Shown here: positions 8,686-17,440 of the stretch, piece by piece
Layout of the letters: every line of letters starts with the position of its first letter
Position numbering within the stretch: position 1 is the stretch's first letter
Assembly (NCBI GenBank): GCA_963763485.1
Contig: CAVXOW010000008.1
Coordinates: 434,001-498,000, forward strand
Source of the DNA: CAWCKS01 sp963763485
Lineage (GTDB): Bacteria; Pseudomonadota; Alphaproteobacteria; Rhizobiales; Xanthobacteraceae
Length of the DNA stretch: 64,000 nt
Direction of reading: 5' to 3'
Notes under the pieces: model-generated
Told to the model about the DNA's origin: nothing
The model's input: the letters and a program-made list of their open reading frames with translations, nothing else
Databases searched by the model: none
Translations under genes and position numbers: made by a program

Positions 8686-9510
8686 ATGCAGGCGGCAAAC
8701 GCAATGAACGATGGTCCGCTGGTCGATACCCACGCGCATGCCTATACGCTCGACATGCCGCTCGCGCCCGGCGCCTGGCACCGGCCGCCGCACGACGCGC
8801 CGATCGAGGCTTATATCCGCGAGCTCGACGCGCACGGCATCACGCATGCGGTGCTGGCTGCCGCCAGCATCTATGGCGATTACAACGATTACCAGATCGA
8901 CGCCTTGCGCAAATATCCGCGGCTGCGCGGCACCGTCATCATCAACAATCCGCTGGTTGACCGCTACATCCTCGAAATGATGAAAAAGGACGGCGTGGTC
9001 GGCGTGCGCTTCCAGCGGCGCAATGTCGACAACCCGCCGGACCTGTCGTCGCCGGATTACAAGCTGCTGCTGCGCCGCATCGCCGATCTCGGCTGGCACG
9101 CACACCTGCTCGAGAATGACGGCGAGCGCATCATCCGGCCGCTCAAGGATCTCGAGGCATCAGGCGTCAAGCTGGTGATCGATCATTTCGGCCGGCCCGA
9201 TCACAAGAAGGGCATCAACTGCGAAGGTTTCAAGACGGTGCTGCGCTCGGTCGAGAAGGGCAATACCTGGGTCAAGCTATCGGCGGGCTACCGGCAAGCA
9301 TCGCCCGCAGCCGCCATGGAGCTGGCGCGCGAGCTGTTGAAAACGGCAGGCCCCGAGCGGCTGTTGTGGGGCAGCGACTGGCCGTTCGCGGCGTACGAGG
9401 ACAAGGTCACGTACGCCGAAACGGTACAGAATTTCTTCGACTGGATTCCCGACGCGAACGCCCGGCGAAAAATCGGCGGCGAGACGGCGTTCAAGTTCTA
9501 TTTCAGCTGA
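8686..9510 (+). CDS. Amidohydrolase family 2 protein, PDC-lactonase-like
   Basis: A TIM-barrel metal hydrolase of 274 residues. The first metal motif is DTHAHAY near the N-terminus, the C-terminal Asp lies in LLWGSDWPF, and a third conserved segment is VIDHFGRPD. These match the 2-pyrone-4,6-dicarboxylate lactonase/L-rhamnono-lactonase branch, which opens lactones of sugar or aromatic breakdown. The ATG at 8686 is 9 bases after the Bug gene stop; an alternative ATG at 8704 has AGGCGG upstream and may be the true start. Co-transcription with the binding protein suggests uptake and ring opening of a lactone or carboxylate. Confidence 0.85.
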   Translation: MQAANAMNDGPLVDTHAHAYTLDMPLAPGAWHRPPHDAPIEAYIRELDAHGITHAVLAAASIYGDYNDYQIDALRKYPRLRGTVIINNPLVDRYILEMMKKDGVVGVRFQRRNVDNPPDLSSPDYKLLLRRIADLGWHAHLLENDGERIIRPLKDLEASGVKLVIDHFGRPDHKKGINCEGFKTVLRSVEKGNTWVKLSAGYRQASPAAAMELARELLKTAGPERLLWGSDWPFAAYEDKVTYAETVQNFFDWIPDANARRKIGGETAFKFYFS

Positions 9511-9523
9511 GGTTTTTTCTACG

Positions 9524-10219
9524 ATGATGCGCCGCGCTTTAGCTTTCGCATTGTTAGCCGGACTGCTCGTGAGCGCCGCCGCGGAGGCGGCCGGTCCACC
9601 CGATGGCTACAAGCTCAAGGACGACGACGACTACAAGGAGGTCTCGCCGGACAAATCGACCACGGTCGAGCAGTATTCCAAGGAGAACAAAGACGGCAGT
9701 TCTAGCTGGCAATCCTGGGCTCGCCACGGCGACAGCTTTGTACTGCTGCCGCCTGACAATGCGGACTATCCATCCGACTTCCGTTTCACCAACGACTCGC
9801 AGTGGCTGGTCCGGCTGCAGAAGATCGGCAGCGGCGAAGGCACGATGTTTCTCTATCGCCTGACGCCGAAGGGATTCGTCAGCGCGACCAAGAAGCCGAT
9901 CGGCGACCTCGCCTGGGACTATTTCAACAGCCGGCCGGAGTCGAAGAAGGTGCCAAAGCCCGACTTCCATATCTTTTCGGGCCTCGTGAAGGGCGTCGTC
10001 GACAACTACAAATCGTTGGGCGAGAACTGGCCCGACAGCCGCTACATCGTGATCGGCCTGTCCGGCGACCTCGAGCCGACGCCAAAGCATCACCAGCTCC
10101 TCGTCATCCGCGGCTGGCAGTGCCGCTATGATCTGCAGACCGGGAAATTCGACGTGCCTGACAGCTTTGCGAAGGACAATGCCGACGCACTGGCGAAGAA
10201 GGGGCAGAGCGGAGAGTAG
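9524..10219 (+). CDS. Secreted hypothetical protein
   Basis: A 231-residue protein with a clear Sec signal peptide (about residues 1-23, cleaved near AEAAG). The mature part begins with an acidic DDDD-containing stretch and has many aromatic residues and several DY/NY pairs. It looks like a soluble beta-rich periplasmic protein. No catalytic motif or family is recognised. It starts 14 bases after the amidohydrolase, so it may belong to the same transcript. Confidence 0.75.
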   Translation: MMRRALAFALLAGLLVSAAAEAAGPPDGYKLKDDDDYKEVSPDKSTTVEQYSKENKDGSSSWQSWARHGDSFVLLPPDNADYPSDFRFTNDSQWLVRLQKIGSGEGTMFLYRLTPKGFVSATKKPIGDLAWDYFNSRPESKKVPKPDFHIFSGLVKGVVDNYKSLGENWPDSRYIVIGLSGDLEPTPKHHQLLVIRGWQCRYDLQTGKFDVPDSFAKDNADALAKKGQSGE

Positions 10220-10231
10220 ACCATCGGGGCT

Positions 10232-10333
10232 GTCATGCCCCGCGAAAGCGGGGCATCCAGTAACCCGCAGCGCATGTGGGACTCACAAGCGACCCGGAGT
10301 ACTGGATCGCCCGGTCGAGCCGGGCGATGACAT
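10232..10333. repeat. Dispersed intergenic inverted repeat, family D copy 1
   Basis: GTCATGCCCCGCGAAAGCGG, continuing GGCATCCAGTAA, forms a left half. The right half is TACTGGATCGCCCGGTCGAG, continuing CCGGGCGATGAC. Copy 2 is at 53961-54060 with the same organisation. The element fills the gap between two coding regions. Confidence 0.88.
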
Positions 10334-10385
10334 CGCGAGAGGCTTCGATACAATCCGAGAAGCAAAACCCCAGGGAGACAACAAA

Positions 10386-11396
10386 ATGCCCGCGCCGAGC
10401 CCGAACGAAGAGATCCTCGAGCCAGACCTGCCGATCTGCGATCCACACCACCACCTGTGGGATTTTTCCACTACCACCGGCGTTCTGTCCGGCCTCTATC
10501 TGCTGCCCCAGTTGCTCGCCGACCTCGGCTCCGGCCACAACATCGAGAGCACGGTGTTCGTCGAATGCACGTCGTTCTACCGCGCCGACGGGCCGGAAGA
10601 GATGCGGGTGATCGGCGAGACCGAGTTCGTCAATGGCGCCGCCGCGATGGCAGCGAGCGGGCGCTATGGCAAGATAAAAGCGTGCGAAGGCATCGTCTCG
10701 CGCGCTGATCTCGCGCTGGGCTCGGCCGTCGGCCGCGTGCTCGACGCGCATATCGCCGCCGGTAATGGCCGCTTCCGTGGCATCCGCCACGCCGCCGGCT
10801 GGGACGCGAGCCCCGACGTGCGCAACAGCCACACCAATCCGCCCGAGCATCTTTACGCCCAGCCCAAGTTTCGAGAAGGCTTAAAAGAACTCGCCAAGCG
10901 CAACCTGACCTTCGAGGCCTGGCAGTATCACACGCAGCTGCCCGACGTCATCGCACTGGCGCGCGCGGTGCCGGAGGCGAAGATCGTGCTCGACCATGTC
11001 GGCGGGCCGCTCGGCATCGGCCCCTATACCGGCAAGCACGACGAGGTGTTTGCATTGTGGTCACGCGGCATCAAGGAGCTTGCGACGTGTCCCAACGTCT
11101 ACGTCAAGCTCGGCGGGCTCGGCATGACGATCTGCGGCTTCGGCTTCGGCAAGCGCGACGTGCTGCCTGGCTCGGAAGAGCTGGCGCAGGTGTGGCGGCC
11201 GTATCTGGAAACCTGCATCGAGGCGTTCGGGGTTGGTCGCGGCATGCTGGAGAGCAACTTTCCGGTCGACGGCGCGTCCTGCAGCTACCAGGCACTGTGG
11301 AACGCGTTCAAGCGCGTGACCAAGGGCGCGAGCGCCGCGGACAAGGCGGCGCTGTATCGCAATACAGCGCGCAAGTTTTACTCGCTCGATGCTTGA
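10386..11396 (+). CDS. Amidohydrolase family 2 protein
   Basis: A 336-residue metal-dependent hydrolase of the amidohydrolase-2 fold. It has the N-terminal motif ICDPHHHLWDF, a conserved central LDHVGGPLG and a C-terminal segment MLESNFPVDG where the usual Asp of the family is placed. It is a homologue, not a close copy, of the enzyme at 8686. Members hydrolyse or decarboxylate cyclic and aromatic acids; a lactonase or TIM-barrel decarboxylase is possible. The ATG at 10386 follows AGGGAG. A dispersed repeat separates it from the secreted protein gene, so it probably has its own promoter. Confidence 0.87.
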   Translation: MPAPSPNEEILEPDLPICDPHHHLWDFSTTTGVLSGLYLLPQLLADLGSGHNIESTVFVECTSFYRADGPEEMRVIGETEFVNGAAAMAASGRYGKIKACEGIVSRADLALGSAVGRVLDAHIAAGNGRFRGIRHAAGWDASPDVRNSHTNPPEHLYAQPKFREGLKELAKRNLTFEAWQYHTQLPDVIALARAVPEAKIVLDHVGGPLGIGPYTGKHDEVFALWSRGIKELATCPNVYVKLGGLGMTICGFGFGKRDVLPGSEELAQVWRPYLETCIEAFGVGRGMLESNFPVDGASCSYQALWNAFKRVTKGASAADKAALYRNTARKFYSLDA

Positions 11397-11429
11397 GCGC
11401 TTGAGCTGGTGCATCCTGGGACGCGTTAC

Positions 11430-11528
11430 TCCCTCCCCCCTTGTGGGGGAGGGTTGGGGAGGGGGGTCCGTCGAGGGACTTCGACCTTCGCCACTCGCGA
11501 CCACCCCCTCCCCACAAGGGGGAGGGGA
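11430..11528. repeat. Dispersed intergenic inverted repeat, family A copy 3
   Basis: CCCTCCCCCCTTGTGGGGGA, continuing GGG, is paired with CCCCCTCCCCACAAGGGGGA, continuing GGGG, at 11503-11528. It lies between the amidohydrolase and the phosphoesterase gene. Confidence 0.88.
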
Positions 11529-11564
11529 ACAGCGCCGTGCCGAGCAACTGGTGGACTCGCCACA

Positions 11565-12179
11565 ATGAAAGTCGGCGTGGTCTCCGACGTGCATAACAAC
11601 GTCGCCGCGCTTCAGTACGCGCTGGAGCAGCTTGCGGCGTGCGAGCTGAAGCTGAACCTCGGCGACCTCGTGTTCGAGTACAAGGTCGACCCGGAGATCA
11701 TTTACCTCGCGCGGAGTGCCGGCCTCATCGGCATCGTCGGCAATCACGAGAAGACGATCCTGAAGCACCCGGCGTCGTCGTTGCGCGCCAAGCTCTCGCC
11801 CGATGCCATCGAATTCCTGGAAAGCCTGCCGGCGTCGCGCGTCGTCGACGTCGCGGGACGTACGCTGCACGTCGCCCACGGCGCGCCATGGGACGATCCC
11901 GACGATCCGCGCTGCGCCTATGTCTACGAGCGCAATCGCGCCACAATGGCGCGCGTGGCGGACACCGAGGCCGACGTTATCCTGCTCGGCCACACCCACG
12001 TGCCGATGCTGGCGCGGGTCGGCGAGAAGCTCGTCGTCAATCCGGGCTCCTGCGGCGACGCCCGTGGCGCCCAGGACCGGCTGACGTTTGCGGAGCTTGA
12101 TTTCGACCGCGGCGTCGCATCGGTCTATGGCATCAGATACGGCGCCGCGCCGGAGCTGATGATCGAGGCGGAGCTTTGA
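11565..12179 (+). CDS. YfcE/MJ0936-type metallophosphoesterase
   Basis: A 204-residue calcineurin-like phosphoesterase. All five metal motifs are present in order: SDVHNN, LGDLV, GNHEKT, HVAHGAP and GHTHVP, giving a complete di-metal centre. Short proteins like this usually cleave phosphodiesters; the physiological substrate is unknown. It starts at the ATG at 11565. It lies alone, bounded by family A and family E repeats, so no operon partner is suggested. Confidence 0.88.
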   Translation: MKVGVVSDVHNNVAALQYALEQLAACELKLNLGDLVFEYKVDPEIIYLARSAGLIGIVGNHEKTILKHPASSLRAKLSPDAIEFLESLPASRVVDVAGRTLHVAHGAPWDDPDDPRCAYVYERNRATMARVADTEADVILLGHTHVPMLARVGEKLVVNPGSCGDARGAQDRLTFAELDFDRGVASVYGIRYGAAPELMIEAEL

Positions 12180-12198
12180 AAACTTGCGATTTTAACTC

Positions 12199-12293
12199 CG
12201 CTCATTCCCGCGAAAGCGGGAATCCAAGCGTGCCAGAAGAGTGCCTTGTTTGATTGGCAAAACCTGGGTCCCCGCTTCCGCGGGGACGAGCGG
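12199..12293. repeat. Dispersed intergenic inverted repeat, family E copy 1
   Basis: GCTCATTCCCGCGAAAGCGG, continuing GAATCC, opens the element and TGGGTCCCCGCTTCCGCGGG, continuing GACGAGCGG, closes it. Copy 2 is at 48651-48750. Confidence 0.88.
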
Positions 12294-12312
12294 TCGAGGC
12301 ACGGCGGCCAGC

Positions 12313-12570
12313 CTATGACGCCGCGCCGCGGCCGTAATACTGCTCGATCTGCAGGCGGACCGACGGATCCGGATCGCGGCCGATCAGGCGGCCGTTGCGG
12401 TAGACGCCGGTCGGATCATTGTCCGGGCTGATCGCCGCGCCGGGCAGTTGAAGCTGATTGAATTGATTCTGCGGCACGGCGCGATGGCGCTGCTTGGCAT
12501 CGGCCGGGGTGGCGAGAACTGCCGCGATGCTGGCGGCGGCAATGACAACGGCGATTGCTGACTTACGCAT
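12313..12570 (-). CDS. Small secreted protein of unknown function
   Basis: An 85-residue protein with a signal peptide of about 26 residues ending at ATPADA. The mature ~60 residues are hydrophilic (QRHRAVPQNQFNQLQLPGA, then DNDPTGVYRNGRLIGRDPDP). The ATG at 12568-12570 follows a G-rich site. The organisation (signal peptide, then a short Asn/Gln/Pro-rich tail with a V-Y-x-N-G-R-x-I-G-x-D-P-D motif) is one often seen in Bradyrhizobium-type genomes as uncharacterised exported proteins; I do not know a function. Confidence 0.7.
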   Translation of the reverse strand: MRKSAIAVVIAAASIAAVLATPADAKQRHRAVPQNQFNQLQLPGAAISPDNDPTGVYRNGRLIGRDPDPSVRLQIEQYYGRGAAS

Positions 12571-12806
12571 GGGAAACCCCCGTTTATTTTGTGATCTGTG
12601 ACCCATGACATGGTGCCTTCCACCGCGGTGCGGGAGGGGCCGCCGGATAAGGTCTTCGTGAAAATCGTGTCGTGTCATGCGAAGCGACGAAACACGAGCG
12701 AAACAAAGCGAGGTCCGCGCTTTCGCGGTCTCGTCGTCGCAGCGGGCCTGTGATACCTTTGACAGCAAAAGCCGCGCAGAAAAGAAGAGAGAAGGGAGAC
12801 AACGAA

Positions 12807-13556
12807 ATGCCGTTCTATGAAAAAGGCTCCGTCCGCATCCGCTACGAGGAGCACGGCTCTGGCTTTCCGCTGCTGATGATTTCCGGCGGCGGACTCAACT
12901 CGTCGATCAAGAATTTGACCGGGATGTCGCCGTTCAATCCGATCGAAGAGTTCAAAAACGAACACCGCTGCATCGCTTTCGATCTGCGCAACTCCAATAC
13001 CGGCGAATCGTCGGGCCCGCTCGAGGTCGAGCGTCCGTGGGATTCGCATACCGACGACCAGCTCGGCCTGATGGACCATCTCGGCATCGACAAGTTTGCG
13101 GTGCTCGGCTTCTGCATCGGCGGGCCGTTCATCTGGAATTTGCTGAAGCGCGCGCCGAACCGCGTCGTCGCTGCGGTGGCGGCCCAGCCGTCGGGCTCGC
13201 GGCCTGAACTGCGCGACTACTTCTACGACAACAACTCGAAGAACTGGGGCCCGGCGCTGATGGCGCGGCGGCCGGACATCAACAAGGACACGGTCGACAA
13301 GTTTCTGACCAGAATGTATCGCACCAACGCCGACTTCGTCTTCACCGTGACGCGCGACTTCGTGCGCTCATGCCAGACGCCGGTGCTGATCCTGCCCGAC
13401 GACGTGCCCGCGCATCCTTATGCGGTGGCAATGGAATGCGCGATGCTGGCGCCGCAGGCCGAGGTAAGCATGTATCCGTGGAAGGAGCCGAAGGAGCGCA
13501 TTCCGCTGGCGGTGCGGCAGATCCGGTCGTTCTTGCGGGCGCATCGGCCAGGGTGA
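12807..13556 (+). CDS. Alpha/beta hydrolase with a cysteine nucleophile
   Basis: A 249-residue alpha/beta-hydrolase fold protein. The oxyanion loop is ISGGGLNS and the nucleophile elbow is GFCIGG, so the nucleophile is Cys103 where most relatives have Ser. Cys nucleophiles are typical of dienelactone hydrolases, though the surrounding sequence is of the general hydrolase type. The acid and His are probably in the segment around DDVPAHPYAVAM. The ATG at 12807 follows AGGGAG. It converges on the MBL hydrolase across a family A repeat. Possible roles are ester or lactone cleavage; the substrate is unknown. Confidence 0.82.
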   Translation: MPFYEKGSVRIRYEEHGSGFPLLMISGGGLNSSIKNLTGMSPFNPIEEFKNEHRCIAFDLRNSNTGESSGPLEVERPWDSHTDDQLGLMDHLGIDKFAVLGFCIGGPFIWNLLKRAPNRVVAAVAAQPSGSRPELRDYFYDNNSKNWGPALMARRPDINKDTVDKFLTRMYRTNADFVFTVTRDFVRSCQTPVLILPDDVPAHPYAVAMECAMLAPQAEVSMYPWKEPKERIPLAVRQIRSFLRAHRPG

Positions 13557-13564
13557 CTTCATTT

Positions 13565-13687
13565 ACCCTCCCCCTTGTGGAGAGGGTGGCTCGCGATAGC
13601 GAGCCGGGTGGGGGTGGTTGCGAGTCGCGAGGCCGAAGTTCCACGATGGACCCCCACCCCTAACCCTCCCCGCAAGGGGGAGGGGAA
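13565..13687. repeat. Dispersed intergenic inverted repeat, family A copy 4
   Basis: ACCCTCCCCCTTGTGGAGAG, continuing GG, is mirrored by AACCCTCCCCGCAAGGGGGA, continuing GGGG. An internal hairpin GGCTCGC/GCGAGCC lies at the centre-left. It sits between two convergent genes. Confidence 0.88.
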
Positions 13688-13694
13688 CACAGCC

Positions 13695-14717
13695 TCACTT
13701 CGGCGCGAAGGTCACCGCCCCCTTGTTATCAACGGCGCGCGTCAGCTTGCCGACCGACGCCAGCATGTTGAGATGCGCCAGCGTTTCGCCGAACGCCTGG
13801 CGCGGGTTTTCCATCAAGAGGCGCGAAAAGATTTCCTGCGCCACGACGAACGGCGTCACCGTCTCGGTGATCATGCTGCCGAGATCGTCAAGCCGCGACT
13901 GATGGTGCTCGCGCAGCTGGGCGAGCCGCGTGTGCAGGCCGTGGAATGGCAGGCCGTGCGACGGCAGCACCAGGGTATCCGGCGGCAGCGCCTCGAAGCG
14001 GGCGAGCGAATCGAGATACTCCTGCATCGGATTTGAATCCGGCTGCGCCGCGGAGACGATGACCGACGGCGTGATGTGCGAGAGCACCTGGTCGCCGGCG
14101 ATCAGGATCTTGTCCTTCTCGCAGAAATACGAGGCATGCTCAGGCGAATGGCCGCCCGCGGTGATGACGCGCCACTCGCGCTTGCCCATGGTGATGACGT
14201 CGCCGTCCTTGATGCGCGTGAACTCGCGCGGCGGCCTGACGCCTGGGAATTTGCGCGGACGCTGCGCCGCGGCGATGCCCTTGGCCTCCTCATCGCTCGC
14301 GCCGTGGCGCTTCATGTAGTCGATGAAGACGTCGTCGATGCCGACGTCGCGCTCGTGCCACATCAACCAGCCATTCAGCCACTCGGCGAGCGGCAGCCGC
14401 GTCGCGCATTTGTGCTCTTTCACGAGATAGCCGGCGAAACCGATGTGATCGATGTGGGCGTGGGTCAATGTGAGGTTTTGCAGCGGCCGTGCGCGCAAGA
14501 GCCCCTTCCACAGCTTGTCCCAGATTTCAAAGATATCGTCGGTGTTCATGCCGCAGTCGACCATGGTCCAGCCCGGACCGTCGTCGAGCAGCCAGCAATT
14601 GACGTGGTTCAGCGTCAGCGGTACCGGCAGCCGCACCCAGTACATGCCCGGCACGAGGTCGTTGAGCTCGCCATATTGCGGCGGGCGCGGCACAGTGAAT
14701 TGAAGATCGTCGGACAT
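13695..14717 (-). CDS. MBL-fold metallo-hydrolase
   Basis: A 340-residue metallo-beta-lactamase-fold enzyme. The zinc motif is THAHIDHIG, with further ligands in AGGHSPEH, IAGDQVLSH and PSHGLPFHG. A C-terminal helical extension of about 100 residues (LDDLGSMITETVTPFVVAQE) resembles the C-terminal domain of LACTB2-like hydrolases, which act on thioesters, RNA or lactones. The start at 14715-14717 is the first ATG. It converges with the alpha/beta hydrolase and lies downstream of an upstream intergenic repeat, so it is probably monocistronic. Confidence 0.87.
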   Translation of the reverse strand: MSDDLQFTVPRPPQYGELNDLVPGMYWVRLPVPLTLNHVNCWLLDDGPGWTMVDCGMNTDDIFEIWDKLWKGLLRARPLQNLTLTHAHIDHIGFAGYLVKEHKCATRLPLAEWLNGWLMWHERDVGIDDVFIDYMKRHGASDEEAKGIAAAQRPRKFPGVRPPREFTRIKDGDVITMGKREWRVITAGGHSPEHASYFCEKDKILIAGDQVLSHITPSVIVSAAQPDSNPMQEYLDSLARFEALPPDTLVLPSHGLPFHGLHTRLAQLREHHQSRLDDLGSMITETVTPFVVAQEIFSRLLMENPRQAFGETLAHLNMLASVGKLTRAVDNKGAVTFAPK

Positions 14718-14754
14718 TTGTTTTGCTCTTGAGGTGACCGTATCGGCGTTTTGG

Positions 14755-14874
14755 GCCTCGTGGTTCGAGACGCCCGGCTTCGCTCTTCGAGCTACGCCGG
14801 GCTCCTCACCATGAGGGTCTATCTCCTCATCCTGAGGATCGCTTCGTCAGAAGCGCGTCTCGAAGGATGAGGCC
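14755..14874. repeat. Dispersed repeat, family I copy 1
   Basis: The element contains a hairpin GCCCGGCTTCG/GAGCTACGCCGGGC and the outward pair CTCATCCTGAGG / GAAGGATGAGG. A related CTCATCCTGAGG / CCTCAGGATGA pair occurs at 62974-63047. The gap between the MBL gene start and the acyl-CoA dehydrogenase stop holds only this element. Confidence 0.75.
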
Positions 14875-14882
14875 ACGGAACC

Positions 14883-17245
14883 TCACGGCAGGCCCAGCAC
14901 GTTCTTGGCGATGATATTGCGCTGGATGTCGTTGGTGCCGGACGCGATCATCGACCCGAAGTGGTGGAAGAATGCGCCCATCAGGTTGATGTTCTCGCCC
15001 TCGATCTCCTCGAAGTCCTGGTTGGCGCCGGCGCCGCCGGCGGTCTCCATCAGGAGTTCGCTGGCGCGCTGGGTGGTCTCGGCGACCCAGATCTTCAGCT
15101 GCGACAGCTCGGGACCCGGCGACGCGCCAAGGCTCATGATGTCGGCGAAGCGCTGATAGTTTGTGTTGAGGTCGGCGACATCGAGCAACACGCGAACGTA
15201 CTTGAGCTGGAATTCGGCATCGTCCCAGACGCCAGCCGCTTTCGCGACACGTTCGACCGCCATCAATGGCGCGCGCGCCGGGCGCGGGCTGCCGGAGTTG
15301 AGCCGCTCGAAGCCGAGAAGGCTCTTTGGCCACCGTCCAGCCCTTGTTGACCTCGCCGACGACATTCTCCTTCGGCACGCGCACGTTCTCAAAATACTCC
15401 TGCGCGAACTCCTCGTGATTGGCGATGTTGAGGATCGGCCGCACGGTGAAGCCGGGCGTGTTGCGGATGTCGTCGAGCACGAAGAAGGTGATGCCTTCCT
15501 GCTTCTTGGCGGTCTTGTCGGTGCGCGCCAGGAAGAACATGTGGTCGGCCCAATGACCCGACGAGGTCCAGATTTTTGAGCCATTGATGACCCAGTGATC
15601 ACCTTCGAGCACCGCTGTGGTCTGCAAGCCGGCGAGGTCGGAGCCGGCGTTCGGCTCGGAATAACCCTGGCACCAGATGTCCTTCTGCTCGACGATACGA
15701 TGGCAGATACTTGCGCTTCTGCTCGTCGGTGCCCCAGCGCATCAGCATCGGGCCGAACATCACGATGCCCATGTCGGGATCGCGCATCACGCCGACGCGC
15801 TCGCGCTCCTCGATGTAGATCAGCTGCTTGGCCGGCGACAGCCCCATGCCGCCCCACTCGACCGGCCAGGCCGGCGCGATCCAGCCCTTGCGCGAGACGC
15901 GCTTCATCCAGCCGTTCATTTCGTCGGCGCTGCCGCGCCGACCCATGTGCCGCATGTCGTGCGGATAGTTCTTGTCGAACCACGCGAACACGCCGGCGCG
16001 GAATTCATCATCGCTGAACGAATTCCAGTCGACGTCGGCCTTGTCGTCGGACAGGAACACGGCGGAGAACGGCACGCTCGCCCGCACCTTCTCGGAGGCG
16101 CCGCCGGTTTGCCGCAACAGCCTGCCGAAGCGGCGGCGGTGCTCGGCCGGATTGCCGAGCCAGGCATTGATCGTCATCGCACGGCGGAGGTAGAGACCGA
16201 CGTCGTACTCGTCGGTGTAGCCGATCGCGCCGTGCAGCTTGATCGCCTCGCGGCCGATGGTGTGCGCGGCATCGCCGCAGCGCGATTTTGCGCGGCTCGC
16301 GATCATGCTGATCTCGTCGGCCGACGCCTGGGGATCGTCGAGGGTCCGCACGGCATCACCCAGCGCGCCGGCGGAAAGCTCCTTCTGGATCCAGAGATCA
16401 ACGGTGCGGTGCTGCAACGCCTGAAAACTGCCGATCGGCTTGCCGAACTGCACGCGCGTGCGCAGGTACTGCAAGGTCATGTCGAGGGCCTGGTCCATGA
16501 TGCCGCATAGCTCGGCGCAGCTCGTGATCACGGCCGCGTCGACGCCGCGGCGCAACGCCGCTTCGGCCCTGGCGCCACGCGCGACAACGTCCGAAGCGGA
16601 AACCTTGACGTCCTTCAGCGTCAGCGTTCCGGCGAAGGTACTGTCGGCACGCAACTCCTCCCGGCACGACAGGCCCGCCGCTTTGGCGTTGACCCTGCAC
16701 AGCACGAGCTCGCCGCCATCGCGCGCGGCGACCAGGAACTCGTCCGCATCGTGCACGGGATAGACGTGATGGACCTGGCCTGCGAGCAATATGTCGCTGC
16801 CCGACTTCCGCGCGGTGACTTCGGTCTTGTCGAAAGCGAAGCGGCCGGCGAGCGCCACGCCGACGATGCTCTCGCCCGCCGCGATCTTTGGCAATAGCAC
16901 GGTCTTGATGGCCTCGTTATCGCTCGCGGCGATCACGGTTGCCGCGAGCACAGCGCACGCCACAACAGGTTCGGGTGCGAGCGTGCGCGCAAGCTCCTCA
17001 ACCACCACGGCCATTTCCGCCGCGCCGAGCCCCTGCCCGCCAAAATTCTCCGGGATCAGGATGCCGAGCCAGCCCTGCTCGGCCATCTGCTTCCAGGTCG
17101 GGCGATCGAAGCCGGGCCGGGTCTTGCGCAGGGCGCGTGACCGGCCAACGCCCGACCGCTTCGCAAAAGTTGCGGCGGCATCGCGCAGCAGGCGCAGCAT
17201 CTCGCCATCGTCCTGACGGTCATCATGCGCAACAGCAATCGACAT
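14883..17245 (-). CDS. Double-domain acyl-CoA dehydrogenase (frameshifted)
   Basis: Two acyl-CoA dehydrogenase domains in one chain of about 787 residues. The first domain spans roughly residues 20-370, with AEQGWLGILIPENFGGQG and IKLHGAIGYTDEYDVG. The second spans about 390-787, with YSEPNAGSDL-type sequence in the broken segment and METAGGAGANQDF. It ends GTNDIQRNIIAKNVLGLP. The frame changes near 15695-15710 and again near 15320-15340, each consistent with one extra base. In the second domain the position that carries catalytic Glu in medium-chain enzymes (EGT) is Ser (ASGTND). A paralogue is encoded divergently at 17441. Probably a beta-oxidation flavoenzyme of unusual acyl-CoAs. The ATG at 17243-17245 follows GGGAG. 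Confidence 0.82.
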
Positions 17246-17380
17246 GGACGGCTCCCACCATTCTTGCTGACACCGGCAGTCATTTCGGAACATGAGATGT
17301 GCCGCCGCTGCCGTTCACGTTCTTATTAGCTTGAGATACCGTCACCAAGGAAGCCGGTTACCGCATGGTGGCGCTGAAAA

Positions 17381-17394
17381 TGCGCAATTGTGCA
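17381..17394. promoter_or_regulatory. Imperfect palindrome between divergent acyl-CoA dehydrogenase genes
   Basis: TGCGCAATTGTGCA is a 14-bp palindrome with one mismatched pair. It is placed 47 bases before the plus-strand start, within the ~195-base gap that must hold both promoters. A regulator site is only inferred. Confidence 0.35.
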
Positions 17395-17440
17395 TCGCGT
17401 GGAATTCGAGCCGGACAGAATACGAGAACGGGAGACACCA

